From the NCBI RefSeq assembly GCF_050624435.1, contig NC_134535.1:123739731-123803730 (forward strand): a stretch of DNA of 64,000 bases, written 5' to 3'. Position numbers and translations under genes: made by a program. Every line of letters starts with the position of its first letter. Positions within the stretch are counted from its first letter, which is position 1. The notes under the pieces are model-generated. The model ran no database searches. It was not told the DNA's origin and was given only the letters and a program-made list of their open reading frames with translations. Shown piece by piece: positions 26,001-41,000 of the stretch. This DNA is from Tenrec ecaudatus. Lineage: Eukaryota; Chordata; Mammalia; Afrosoricida; Tenrecidae.

Positions 26001-29000
26001 TCCTCTGTGGTGTAAGTTAAGGGGGAATGTGGGATCTATGTGCATATATTTATAGGTTAAGTATTAAGGTAGCAGATGGACATTGGACCTCCACTGAAGT
26101 ACTCCCTCAATGCAAGAGCACTTGGTTCTACTAAACTGGCATTCCATGATGCTCACCTTCCCAACATAATCGCTGAAAACAAAATGGGTGCATAAGCAAA
26201 TGTGGTGAAGAATGCTGATGGTGCCCAGCTATCAAAAGCTATAGTGTCTTGAGTCTTAAAGGCTTGAAGATAAACAAGCAGCCATCTAGCTCAGAAGCAA
26301 CAAAGCCCACATGGAAGAAGCATACCAGCCTGTGTGATTACGAGGTGCTGATGAGATCAGGTATCAAAGAACAAAATATCATATCATTGTGAATGAGGGA
26401 GGTTGCGGATTTGAGACCCCAAACCCATATGTAGGCAATTGGACACCCCTTACAGAAGGGCCTCGGGGAGGAGAGAAGCCAGTCAGGGTACAGTACAGCA
26501 ACAATGAAACATACAACTTCCCTCTAGTCCTTTAACGCTTCCTACCACCACTATTATGATCACAATTCTACCTTACAAATCTGGCTAGACCAGAGGATGT
26601 ACACTGGTACAGATAAGAACTGGAAACACAGGGAATCCAAGACAGATGAACCCTGCAGGACCAATAATGAGAGTAGCGATACCAGGAGTGTAAGGGGAAG
26701 GTGGGGTAGAAATGGAGAACCGATCATAAGGATCTACATATAACCCCCACCCTGGGGTATGGACAACAGAAAAGTGGGTGAAGGGAGGTATCAGACAGTG
26801 TAAGACATGGCAAAATAATAATAATTTATAAATTGTCTTGGGTTCATGAGGGAGGGGGATGGGCAGGGAGGGGTAAAAATGAGGAACTGATATCAAGGTC
26901 TCAGGTCGAAAGAAAATGTTTTGAGAATGATAATGGCAGCAAATATACAAATGTGCTTGACACAATGGATGTGTATATGGATTGTGATAAGAGGTGTACA
27001 AGCCCCCGATAAAATGATTTTAAAAGGGGTGGGGGGGAGGAACTGATAACAAGGGTTAAATGGAAAGTAAATGTCTAGAAAAGAATGATGGCAACATATG
27101 TGTAAATATGCGTGGTACAATATACATATGGAATGTTTTGAGTTGTAAGAGGTCCCAACAAAATCCTTTAATAAAAATATTTAAAAGGGTGAATGTGGGG
27201 ACAAGGTGTCAACCCACCCTTTCCCTTCTCCTCTGCTAAATTCCACACATACTTCTGGGACTGCACGGAATCTGTGTTTTTTGGAAGTTCTTTGTGGTGA
27301 TTCTTCCCTCTGAAACACCAAGATAAACTTGCTAAAAGTTTCTTCTACTCAGGTTCTTGAGCCTTCTCCATTTTTTTTTCAAAAGTATTCTTTGAAAAGG
27401 ATTTCACGCAGCCTTCAATTACGTGACCATATTAGGCTGAACTCCTTTGATTGTTTTTAAATTGAGTTATTTGTCTTTTCTTGTTTAACTATTGACATTT
27501 TCTATAAACTTTAATGATTAATCCTTAGTCTGATATGTCATTGCTCCAACATTTTTCTCAGTCTGGGAGTTCTCTATTTACTCATGTGGTCCAATCTTTT
27601 GATGAGCACAACTGTCTAATTTTTATGGGGTCCCAGTCATTTAGCTAATCTTCTGGGATCTGAATGTTTTTCATGTTGTTCATATCTTAAGCCATATATA
27701 AAGGTCTCTATGTTTGTGGCTATTTTTTCATCGATGATCCACATTTTACATCTATGTCTTTAATTTCTTGAGTTTGCTTTTTATACGATGTGAGATACAG
27801 GTCCTATCACCAGTACCATTTGTCAAAGAGACCATCTCTGTCCCCATTTGATGCATTTTGGAACTTTGTCAAGGATAAGCTGCCTGGTGATGGATAGATT
27901 TACTTCTGGGTTCTCAATTATTTTCCATTGGTCTATCTGTATATCACAGGACCCTAATTCTAGTTGTTGTCTTTATGGATTCACCTTCAGTAGGTAACAG
28001 AGAATCTTCCCCACCCTGAAAGAGAGAAACTGTCTCTTTTGCTTTTGAAAACAAACAAGAAACATGTTTTCATTTCACCAGGCTTGATGTTTAAAGTTTT
28101 TCCACGAGAGAGAAATGTTTGGGCTCATATTTTAAAATAAGTTTCGGCAAAGTGCTTAAGCTTGTTCAATAAGTTATTACTTATCAGAAATTATAGGGAC
28201 TTGAGGGGGTGGGGAAGAATAATGAGAACATGAGCCTTGTGGAGCTGAGGAAAAACCTCATCTACTCCAGAGTTTGAACTATGGCATTAGGTTCAAGATT
28301 GGAATGTGCAATTCCGCTTCCCGAGATTCTAAACAAAAATCTAAGCAGAGATTCTATAATCTGTATCTCAACATGTATCCCAAATAAGTGCAGTGTCGGG
28401 CCCGTTAAAAAGGAGGAGTTATGCATTGTGATTTAAAGAACACAGACTAAGATCAATTTTGTGTTATTTTCTTCCAGCAAACGTTTAACAAATCACACTG
28501 ATTCATTACAATACTGTTCATATGCACCATTTTTGTTTCTATTTTTGCTTGTCTATCTAACTTGTCGTTTATTTTCTTTTAAAAAATATGAGTTGTAAGA
28601 TAGATGAACCTGAAGATACTATGCTGAGTGAAATAAATCAATGAGACCTTAATTATAAGCTTTCCAGACAAACAAATACATTAAGCTTGAGAGGGCTTAA
28701 AAATGCACTTTATATATCCTAATATATTTCTTAAGTTGAATAAGATGAATATATTCACGGATTAAATAAGGTGGAGAAAAGCCTGTGTAACTTATGTTAA
28801 ATATCTGATTTTTTATGTCCACTGTTTTGTTATAGATACACATATGGAAAGCCTGTCCCTGGTCTGGTGACTATAAATGTATGCAGAAGAGATTCACAAT
28901 ACCTATCCCCCTGTCGAAACACACAGCCAAGAGTTATCTGTGATGAATTCAGTCAGCAGGTATGTGGAAACTACCCTCCCCAGAACAGTAGTCCATAGCT

Positions 29001-32000
29001 GTGTTTGCATCGTGAATGTAAGATTGTCTGGCAGTGTTAGGGCCCCCTTGAGAGCTGCTGTTTTTGTACAATGGTTTTTTTTTTTCAGTATCGGGATGGG
29101 GGATGAGGAGCATAAATTATAGTGAAATCTATTTGGCCAATGTTGTGATTTTCTTGTAGCATGAATAAACACTCCAGGTAAAGTTAATAAAAGGATGTGT
29201 CACAGGTTGACTTTTGTCAAACAGATCAAACAAAAACCAAACCCAATGCCTTCGAATTGATTCTAACTTGTAGTGACCCGATAAGACAAAGAAGAACTGG
29301 CCCCTGCGGGTTTCCAACACCATAGAAATCCTTCTTTCTCCCCTTGAGCAGCTAGCAGCTTTGAACTGCTGACTTTATAGCTAGCAGCTGAACACATAGG
29401 CCACTAACCCCCCAGGGATCCTTCTGTCAAGCAGAGAGTCAAAGAAATATATGTCCTGTGCTAAGAATTTGGTTCATAGGAAAATCTAAAAGGCATAGAT
29501 CAAGAAGACTATTTTAAAAATATTAAATCATCAGTGAGTTGAGGAGGAAGATATGAAAGAACAATAGACTGAAGGTTCCAATTACACCAATAAAGATATG
29601 CAATAAAAATAATTAAAGGAATCAGGTGAAAGTAGAAAATGCAACAGTAGAAAAATAGAATGATTGCATAAAGCAGTGCTTAAAAGAAAACAAGTTGGAA
29701 AGGGTCAAAATTTATGTAAGAATGGAATTAAAAGATAATGGATCTGAAGTATTAAGATCTGAAGATAAATAAGCAGCCATCTAGCTGAGAAACAGCAGAA
29801 ACCACATGGAAGAAGACTATCCCGGCTTGATCACTGAGGACAAAGTGGGTGCATAAACAAAAGTGGTGAAGAAAGCATCTGGGGTCTTAAAGACTTGAAG
29901 ATAAACAGGTGGCCATCTAGCTAAGAAACAACACAGCCACATGGAAGAAGCACACCAGCCTGTGGATCACAAGGAGTCAACGAGATCAGGTATCAGACAT
30001 CAAAAACAAAATCATAGCATTGTGAATGAGGGGGAGTGAACAGTGGAGACCCAGGGCCCATCTGTGGGCAATTGTACATCCCTTTGCAGAAGGGATGCGG
30101 GGAAGTGATGAGCCAGTCAGGGTGCAGTGTAGCAACGATGAAATATACAGTTTTCCTCTAGTTCTTGAATGCTTCCTCCCCACCCCACCCCCCACTATCA
30201 TGATCCCAATTCTACCTTACATATCCGGCTGGACTGGAGGATGTACACTGGCACAGATAGGAACTAGAAATACAGGGAATCCAGGACAGATGAACCCCTC
30301 AGGACCAGTGGTGAGAGTAGCGATACTAGGGGGTGGAGAGGAGGTGAGGGAGAAAGGAGAAACAGATTACAAAGTCTACATATAACCTCCACTCTGGGGG
30401 ACAGACAGCAGAGAAGTGGGTGAGGGGAGATATCAGATGGTATAAGATATGACAAAATAATAATAATTTATAAATTATCAAGGGTTCAGGGGGGAGTGGG
30501 GAGGGAGGAGAAAAATGAGGAGCTGATACAAAGATCTCAAGTAGAAAGCAGGTGTTTTGAGAATGAAGATGGCAACATATGTACAAAAGTGCTTGACACA
30601 ATTGATGTATGTATGTATTGTGATAAGAGTTGTATGAGCCCCTAATAAAATGATTAAAAAAAGATAATAGAATTGATTAATGGAGAAAATCCATATAATA
30701 ATTGAACTTGGGGAGGATAAGCACTAAAAGAGTGACTAGAACGCTTGCTGAGTTTCTTTCTATGAACCATTAACAACATTTCTACCCCTGATTTCTGACT
30801 TTCTGATTGTGATTCAGAGGATTTTTTTTTAACCTTTTGTGTTAGTCTGGGTATTTTAGAGAAACAAGTCCACAAAAACTCATGTATAAGAGAGCGTTTT
30901 ATATAAAGGCTAAGTGCACATCAAAAAAACATCTCAACCCAGTACTGCCCAAGCCCACAAGTCCAACATTAACCCATATGTCTGACACCAATCCACAAAG
31001 TCCTCGTCCATCTCACAAAACACATGCAACGATGCCGACTGTAGGCGGAAAGCTGAATCAGTGAGCATGTAAGCATCTCAGCACTGGCAGGGGTTTCCAC
31101 ACGGCTGCTCCAGCACCCAGTGCTGCATTGGGGTAGGTCCATGTGGCTTCTCCTTGGGGATGTCTTGCAGGAAGTGAGCCTTGCCTGCTGAAGCAGGGAA
31201 CTGACTAAGGCAGCTGCACCTGGCCCAACAATCACAAAGCAAGAGATCTGAGAACTAGAAAGGCGAGGCTCACTGAGCCATTTATCTCTCCACCCTTCAA
31301 TTAACCCCACGTGTGTTTATTGGCCAGATTGGCGCAATAAACTGTAACTAACGCACCTTTCTTTCATTTCAGGCAGATGGTAAAGGTTGTTTCACAAAAC
31401 TCGTAAAAACAAAAAATTTTCTGCTGGGAATAAAAGGGTTTGAGATGGCATTTCAAGTGGAAGGCAAAATCAAAGAGGAGGGAACAGGTTTGTATTGTTC
31501 CTAAATGCTTATTAATTTCATATAGTTATTACATTTTTATTCTATGAAAATTTTGTTGGGGATTATGAAAATGGTCTGTATAGTTTGTTAACCTCAAAGA
31601 GTTAAAAAATGTAAAAATGAAATTACATTAGAGAGCTTCAAAAAGTTTGTGGAAATTTTTCATATCTTTTAGTTCTGTTTCCTATGAAGTTCTTGAAGGC
31701 CCTCCCATCCCATGTATGTACAAATAATTATCATATGATTTTCACAAGAAAAGAGCAAATTAAGGGTCAACAAATATGAAGGGAAAAGATAGAGTCAAAA
31801 AAAAAGCTTTGTAGATAAATTAGCCTTTGAGTTTATTTCTACAGACTGGGTAATATTTTGCAAGATAAAGATGTCTGAGAAAGGATGAGGAACCAAGAAA
31901 AAATGTATTCAATTTTGGAATAGTCTATGATGCACCTTCATGTTTGGTTGCTGAGAAAAGTTAATCACATAAAGGAGGTTAGTCTTTATTCTAGAGATAT

Positions 32001-35000
32001 TTGAATCGCTTCAGATGTATTTGAGGAATGGAATGACCTAAACAAAATGACACATTTGTAATAATAATAATAATAATTCTAGAAGCCCTGCGTACAAGGT
32101 ACAAGAAAAAAAAGATATATCAGGTGATGACTGGGGCAATTCAGGCGAAAAATCTGAACACCCTGCATTAGGATAAGTATAAATATATGCAAATAAGAAA
32201 TAAAATGTTGATATCTTGAAGGTAAAATCAATTGATCTTGTTAAAAGATTTGATAGGTAAGGAAAAGGTACAAAGAAGTCAAAACTGACCCTAATTATTC
32301 CAAATTTGGGTCATGGGAACTAGAAATACTATTAACCAAAATAAAGAGTGCTTAAAAAATTACAAGCATTCTAAGAATAGGTCAAATATAGTTAATAATA
32401 ACCTGGAATATCAAAGTAAATGAGGCTTCATAGTCCAGCTGATATTTTAAAGAGAGAGGGAGAATAAAATCTGAATTAGAGTTTTCAATCTTGAAGTCCT
32501 TCAAATTGTGTTCATGTCTACGTATGAACACACTGAATGCAGCTGAAAATAAGCTCATCTTTCATTTCTAAATTTACAATCTAGATAGGAAAAGAGAGGT
32601 GCTAAAACAGACACAGCTACCCTCAGGAAGGAGACAGTATTTTTTAAAAAGTCAGCATAATAAAATTTGAATTCCTACAGATAAAGGAAAAATGAGATTG
32701 GGCAATTTTTTAGAAGTCACTAGAAGAAAGAATTTCTCTGAGAGGTCATATATGATGAAGCCTCAGAAAAGGATATTAAACTGGAATCAACTAAGAGATT
32801 ATTTAACATTTGAGAACAATAATTTAAAAAATAATTTTATTGGGCCTCTTACAGCTCATAACATGCCATACCATCAATTATTTCAAGTATATTTGCACAT
32901 ATGTTGCTATCATCATTTTCTAAACATTTACTATGTATTTGAGCCCTTTTATCCCTCTCCCTCCCCCACCCCACCACTCACCTTTGTGACCACTTAATAA
33001 CATAAATCATTACTGTTTTCATGTCTTACCCTAAGTGCTATCTCCCTTCACCCACGTTTCTGTTGTGCATACCTCTTGGGGTGGGGGGCGCGCAGATTAT
33101 GCATCAATCACTGTGATCACTTTCCTTTTCCTTCCTTCACCCCCCCCACTTCCCCACCCCCACCCCCACCTTCTCCCTACCTTCTTGGTATAGGTACTCC
33201 CAATCCTACTCCTGAGAGGTTTATCTGACCTCGATTCCATGTGTTGTGGACGCTAATCTGTGCCAGTGTACATGCTCTGGTCTAGCAGGACTGGGATCAT
33301 GATAGTGGGGTGTGAGGAAGCCTCAAAGAACCAGAGGGATATTGCATGCTTCATGGGTGCTATGCTGCGCCCTGGTTGACTCATCCCATCCTGTGACCCT
33401 TCTGTGAGGGGATGTCTATTGTCTACAGATGGGTTTTGGGTCTCTGTTCTGGCCCTCCTCATTCTCAATATATATTTGTTTGTTTGTTTGTTTGTGATCT
33501 TCTGGTGCCTCTTAAACTGGTTCCATCAACACCTCATGATCACACAGGCTAGTGTGCTTCTTTTATGTGGGCTTGTTGCTTATCTGCTAGATGGTCGCTT
33601 GTTTAACTCCAAACCTTTAAGACCTCAGACTCTATATATCTTTTGATAGCCAGGCACCCTCAGCTTTCTTCACCACATTTTCTTATGCACCCATTATGTC
33701 TTCAGCAATCATGATGGGAGGGTGAGCATCACAGAATGCCAGGTTGTTAAAACAAAGTGTTCTTGTGTTGAGGGAGGGCTTGAGCAGAGACCCAAAGTCC
33801 ATCCACTTCCTCAATGTATTGCCATATAAATATATGTACCTAGGCCTCTATAAAATAAATACCTCTATGTTTATGAATTAATATATTTACATAAGTGCAC
33901 ACCTATGTTTATACCTGTATCCATAGCTCTGCTTCTTAGATCTTTTCTCTGTTTCCTTTTACCTTCCTCCCATCCCACCATCACACTAGCCATTCTTTTG
34001 CCTCTTAGTAATTCCTCTCAACTAGATTGCTATTGCTCCAATACCACTGGGATCTCTATGTCCTCTTTGTTGTTGCATTTAATTCCCTAGTTGTTCCCCT
34101 GTCTATGGTGTTGTTTACTCACAGCTCCTTTCCCCACCCCCTCCTCCCCCCAGGTCTCTCCAGAACCAGCAGTCCCATTGCTTTCTCCTTGTGCTTGCTT
34201 CCCATGCCGATCTTATATTGGGAGGCAAAACATCAATAACAGAGACAAAACAAAATATTGAATAAAAAGAGGGGGAAAAAACCCTAGCCAAAAAAAAAGT
34301 GCTATTTGCTGACCTTTATGACTGTCTCTTCACCAGTCCTGGGGGATTCCAGGAACTTCCCCTTCTAACCTGAAGTCTATTTTGGGATTGTGTGGCTTTG
34401 TTTTATTCCCATTGCTAGTCTGCTATGTTCCTTTCTTGGTTCACCCCACTGTGGGAATGGTCAGAGCAGTCACACTCCCTGACTTGTGTGCCCATATTGC
34501 ACTTCCACACGGTCTGCTCCAGCAAGGGGACATCATGTCTCAAGCTGTTGTAGGCCCTACAGTTGTTTTTTGTCTTTGCAGCTCTGTGCCAGGACATCAT
34601 CCTCTGCGCCTCAGGGGTCCAGTTTGGCTCTGATTAGGGCCTGCTGTGGAGACATAAATGATATTCTCCCCCTGGGTGGATTAGGGCCCTTCTTCCCTAG
34701 TGCCATCGACAATCTTTGGAGGGGGGAGGACTCTTCCCTCCCCTTTCTCCTCCCATCCCCTTTCCCTTCTTTATATTGGAATGACATGTACATCCTTGGG
34801 TTTGGTCTGTCTCACATCCAATTGCCTATACCTCAGCCCATAAAGTGTGAGATAAGCTTTACTTCTCTACCTACTTTACGTACTGTGCTGATTATACTTA
34901 CTTCAGCGGACTCATGTTGTGCTTGATCTTTTGTGATTGGTTAACTTCGCTTTGCATAATTTCCTCCAACTCTTCCCATAAGATGATGTGTTTCATGAGA

Positions 35001-38000
35001 TCATCAGCGCTTTTTTATTGATGCATAGTACTCCATTGTGTGCATGTGCCAGAGTTTTCTAATCCACTCATCTGTTGATGGAAATTTAGGTTTCCAATTC
35101 TTTGCAAATGTGAATTGCACCACTTAATAAACCTTGGAATGCAGATGACTGGTTATGGTCTGTTTCTTACCTCTTTGGGTATATGCCCATTAGAAGGATT
35201 GCTGGGTCATTAGGTAATTCCATTTCCATTTGTTTTAAATATCACCATATGGCTTTTCATGTAGGCTGTATGTATCTACATGACCACCAGCAGTGGAGGA
35301 CAGTACCTATCTCGCCACATACCCTCCAGTATTTGTCGCTGTGTGACTTTCTGATTTGCACTATCTGATAGAGTCATATTTTAGATAATGAGAACAAAAT
35401 AAACTTCACTGAAGAGAAAATGACCAGGTGGTGGATATACTTTGGACAGATTATCCATTAAAAGAATGTTCCTGCTGGTGAAGGATTCTGCGATAGAAAT
35501 GTTCGCATCCTTCTAGACCCAAATGAAAGGTGGAACATGGAGAGGTTCCTGCGAACTCAAAGAACCGGACAAGTATATGAGTAGTGGTAAATTTTTTATA
35601 TAAAATGTAAGCTGATGGAGTCAAATAGGTCTATCTTGTAAATGTGAGGGGGGAAATCCTAAAAGACTGAGAAAAGAGAATGTGGGTAGAATTTTGTTAT
35701 GATAATGTGAAGCTGGAATGGAGGTAAAAGGTGAGTTTTGAATGCATGGGAGAATTCAACTTGCTTTATTTCTTTTTCAGAGTTGGAATTAACTGGGTAC
35801 GGAACATGTATAATCACAAATGTCATGAGCAAACTTATGTTCGTACAAGTGGATTCACATTACAGAACTGGACTTCCTTTCTTTGGGGAGGTAAAATCTC
35901 TTTCCAACATAAACATAATTTAAGGGGTGAGATTAGAAAGAAAATGAATTTTCAAAAATTTCTAAAATCACATTTTATTCCAAAATAAATACTTAGTTGA
36001 AATAAGAAATCACAGCCAAAATTCGAAAAGAAAATCGCCACAAAATCCAGGAAGAAAAACCCCTTTAAAAAAATGTTCTGTGAATTGGGTGAAGGTTTAC
36101 AGAGCAACTCTGGTTTACATTCACTAATTCATACGTATTTTATTTTATGTCATTGACTATACTATATCTGGCCATGCTTAGCCTTCTTCCAAAAATTCCT
36201 GTTTGCATGTCTCCTTCTTTCCTAGTCCCTCTGAACTTGGTCCTTGGGTAAATGTTGCCTTTTGATTTTGCTGGGTTGTTATTATAACGTGTGAGTGCCT
36301 CCCTAGTGCCTAGTGTTATTGATACACAAAGGAATATTACCGAATGTTAAGGAATAATGATGCATCTGCAAAACACTTCACAACGTGGATCAACCTGGAG
36401 AGCATTTGCTGAGTGAAATAGAGAGATAGGAAATGGAAAAATATTGTATAAGTATTATTATAAAATGTCAAGGAAATGGTTTCGCAGTAAAGGAAATATT
36501 CTTTGATGGCTACCCAGGTACAAAGGACAAGGGAAAGGAAATTGCTTACTAGACAGTATATCATACTTTTAATAATTAACTTCCTAAAACATCTCTTTAA
36601 TATTTTTCTATATAGTTTGGCTGCAACTCTTTGGATTCCTTTTTATAGACAAGTGTTTCATATTGTAACTTTACATAGAAAGAATAAAATGATGGTTCAA
36701 ATTATGCTTATTTTAATAGTTCAGAAATTTTCCCTCCAAATTAAAAGTTTCAATTTGGTAAAGAAACATTGGTAAGGTTTAGAACTATTTGTTTTAAAAT
36801 TTAGGAAAACAGTCATTTTATTTTGTATAGGAAATGTAAAATTTCTAGGTATTTTTTATTTTATTTTGTGATAGCTAATCTTTGAAATGACCATTGCCAC
36901 TGAATTGACTAATTTCAATGGCATGTTTGCGTTTTTTTTATCTAGATTTATTTTTTATTAAACAGAGACTTAATTACAACTGCTTGGCATGTCCCCTTTT
37001 TCGGAGAGGTTTTGACACCTGAGAAAGCACCGGGAAACCCTTAGGAGCTTCACACAGGAAAGGCATGATTAACAGCGGGCTCTCTGATGCCGGTTATTAG
37101 AGGCAGTAAGCATCCTAACTGATCTACAGCCCAACACCTTCTCCCTTAGCATTTCTTCTCTAAAAACTTGCTGTTTTCTTGGAAAATGAACCCCTGTGTA
37201 GAACCCTAACCCGGAAGTGTTTTCTAGTGTAATGAATTATGTTTAAAATGGGTGCACAGACCATTAACATTTATATCACCTTGATAAAACAAACACAAAC
37301 AAGCCAGTCACTGCCTTTGAGCTGATTCTGACTCGTGGCCAACTTGTAGAACTGCTCCATTAGGTTTTCAAGGCGATAACTCTTCCCAGGAGCAGGCAAT
37401 CACATCTGTCTCCCACGGGGTGGCCGGTGGACTAAAACCACTGAACTTACAGCCAGCAGTCTAACAGTTAATCCACTACACCAGTTCCCCTTAGTTATAG
37501 AAATAGATCTATGTGGGCACAACTCCAGACTTCATACTCATAGCGACCCCACAGCCCCAATGGATGCTAAAGGCTGCAACTCCTTACAAGAGTAGAAAGA
37601 CATGGCATGTTTTCATGTTGTATTTTCTTCATTGCTTGTACTATGTCATACTATGTCAGCAAGAAATGGATAAGTATTCAAATACATATGGGTAAGAGAG
37701 TTTCCCCCTGAGAGAAAGGCATGAGAAAACTGGAGACTTGAAAGCTGAGTAGGAATTGCCCAGAAATTTAAGCTGGAATAAGACTGCAATTAATATGAAA
37801 TCTATATATATTGTGTTTTCAACAAGGATGCCATCAATGGATTCTTTGGAAAGAAGTAGGAATAAAATATATTTAACAAATAAAAGAGCTATAATTTGGC
37901 AAAACAGACTATTGAAAGAGATTAAAGGACCACCATATACTGGACAGAGAGCACGAGTGAAGCAGATTTAGGAATGTAGTCTCATGAGTCCATATTTGCC

Positions 38001-41000
38001 TTGAGCTTTTCAAATAAAAAAATGTCAGCTAGGAACAATGGTCATTTAAAGCCCAGGAACTATGTCTTATTGCCAAGGTCTTGGATCTTCAGGAAGTAAC
38101 CGTAAGTGACAGAATGGAATATGTTATTGCTGCCGGACGTTGGGACCCAGCTATCACTTTTGTATTTCTAGCTTCTTCTCACTGATGAGAAGGATCAAGC
38201 AATCCCCAATAAAACCATCACTGTCCGTGTGAATGAAGCAAAGCAGTTCAAGTTTACTACAAATGAACATGGTTCAGTGAGGATGTCCATTGATACCACC
38301 GACTTCAAGTCTCCTATTCTTAGAGTTTCAGTAAGTAGTAACGGGCGTGGTGAATAGAAAAAGATGGATCATTGGAGCCACAGTATTTAAAGATATATGG
38401 GAATAATTTCATCTATAAAAATAAAGAGATGAATGATAAAAAGTAAAATTGGAGACCTAATTAATTATTTTTAAATGCAACATTCTCCATCAGAAAATCT
38501 AATTTGGATAACTCTGTTTATGAAATGAACTACTTTCAGGAGGCATTAAATGAATCATCTTAATATTCTCCTGAAAAAATGCCAACATAACTTTAAGATA
38601 TAGTAGAATTTGTTTGATTTCTTTGGTATAATTCTATTTTTGCTATATTTTGAATATTCAAATGTTCTTATGCACAGGACAGCCATCAGGGTTGTTAAGA
38701 AAACATTAATGACCTTGATGTAGGTGAATAATATCAGGATGGCACAAACTTACATGATTTTAAGGAAAAGCTACTTATAGATTATTGTATTTGAGAAAGT
38801 GACCTTGTTTCATGTTATATAAAAATAAAGCATATTTAATGAATACATGTCATATTTTAATAGCAATAGCCTATTTAAGTCTTTTTCCCCCCTTCTACTA
38901 GGTCACTTTCAAACCAGCTAGTTACTGTTATGAGATGATGTGGCTTCAAGAAACTCATTCACAGCTTTATCACACTGCAAAGCGTCTTTTCTCCCCAAAC
39001 AACAATTATATTCACCTGGAGCCTGTTGCTGGTGTTTTGACCTGTGGACAAATGCACAAGGTGAACATGCACTACATCCTGAATGAAGAGATCCCGAAGA
39101 GCCAAACAGAGTTAATGTTCTATTCTTTGGTAAGCAGTAATGCTACTCTAGCGTTTTCTAATTATATATCCTCTGAAAATGTAGAGTTCCCACAGAAGCA
39201 GTGCCCCTTTATAAGAGATGATAGCCATATTGATTTTTTTGTGTTTGTGCTTAAAGAGAAGTTATTTTGCAGCAATGCTTATGCTTTGCTTTCTTATTTG
39301 TATTCTAATATCCAGGGACATTTTGAGGTTGTCTTGGTTTGTTTTGCTGAGTTACAATGGCTAAGTTTTGAGTTGAATAGGAGAGAGTCTAAAATAAACA
39401 TTTGATTTGCTAAAGAAAATTTTTTCCCTTAGAATTCTGTAGGTAAATATTCAGAAGATAAAAACCAATAATTAATTTAAAAGGAAATTAGATTATAGAA
39501 GCAACCCTCTGGGAAATCGTCTTCCAACTATGACATTAATTAGTAAAATTAAAATTAAAACAGTATAACATTTTACACCCAATAAAACAAAACAAAGCCC
39601 TGTTGCCATTGAGTCAATTCCAACTCATAGAGACCCTATAGGACAGGGTATAACTTCCTCCATAGTATTTTCAAAGCTATGGCTTTTAATGAAGCATATG
39701 GTCACATCTTTTCCCCAAGGAGCAGCTCGTGGGTCCAAATTCCTGCCAAACTTTCAGTTAACAAGTAAACCTTTAACCATTGCTTCACCAGTTCTCCTTT
39801 CCTACCTGTAAATATGCTAAATAATTTACACAATTCATGACTAGTGTAATTACCTTCCCCCAAGGTACATGGACAGCCATATCGTGTACGAGCACATAGA
39901 AAATGGTGATGGTGATAGGATTAGCATCAGAATCTAACTCAAGGGCATAAAGCCATCAAGATCACCCCAAGAATGAGACATGTGAAGCGAAAGTTAAATA
40001 TACCTCCATTTTCCAACTTTTAAAAATCAGTTCTAACACCAGTTATTCCTCCCAAAGAATTCTCTCCTTCTGTAAGTGGGATGGGTTGTGTTTTATTAAG
40101 GAACAGAGTACAACTCAGAACCAGGATGGAGAAGCATGTAGTCAAAGTCTCTCTTCTTCAGTGTGAACAGCTTTTTATCTCCTCCCAACATTGTAGGGCT
40201 CTTCTCAACCACTCCGGATGTGCCCCTTATGGCTCCCCTATTTGTCCTTGACTCGGTCAATGAGCCCCTTCTGAGTCTCTCACTGTCTTCAGTGTTACAG
40301 CCCTCGACCTATTCCATAGCTCTCCAGAGGAGATGCTTTGTCTTCTGTCTCCCTTTGCTTCTTTGCTCTTCTTTCTCCCTTTGCCTCGTCACTCTTCTTT
40401 CTTCCTTTTGCTTCTTGATGGTTCTCTTTCTGTGTTTTACTGTCTGGAAAACCTCTCTGGGGTTGATGGTCTATGTCCATTTTAAGTTATGGCACTCCCA
40501 CCAGGGGCACCAATGGACCAATAACCTCTTGGCCTGCCACAGACACTTCATTTGCATAGTAAACTATAGACACTTCGTTGACAAAAATAACATACCCCCT
40601 GGGGTAGAAAACTAAGACGAAGGTTTAGCCGGGGGTGAGGGGAAGGGAGGTTAGCGGGGAAATTTCTTAAGCTGTTTTTATCCAAAGAACCAAGGCAAAA
40701 GATCACATCAAGTAACTAACTTCACCACAACACAATAATTTTAAGAAAATAAATCTTCGCCCAAACAAAACATTCAAAGTTACTAGTTGCCCAAGTAAAT
40801 CATTTTAGGAAGAAATCGTATTATGCAGAAAATTATATGTAGAAACATTCATTGTGAAATATAAACTTTTAAAATTCAATGAAAAATACAATAATTACCA
40901 AGAAGTCAACATCTTAGCTTTATTTCTTTTTAGTTATGTGACTAGAACAATTTATCTAGCCTCATCTATAATAAAAATAGCACTCATTTTACTTGAATAC

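Noticed and set aside
30839..31352. GC-richer block before exon 9 as a candidate enhancer or extra exon
   Set aside because: It has the look of a dispersed repeat and no family-matching exon; kept only as a low-confidence repeat.
39130..39405. Extension of exon 12 into a longer open frame
   Set aside because: A good GTAAGC donor follows codon 495, and exon length then equals the family value. Residues after the donor have no family similarity.
40163..40615. 150-codon open frame in intron 12
   Set aside because: It is driven by a CT-rich low-complexity stretch and shows no domain or motif.
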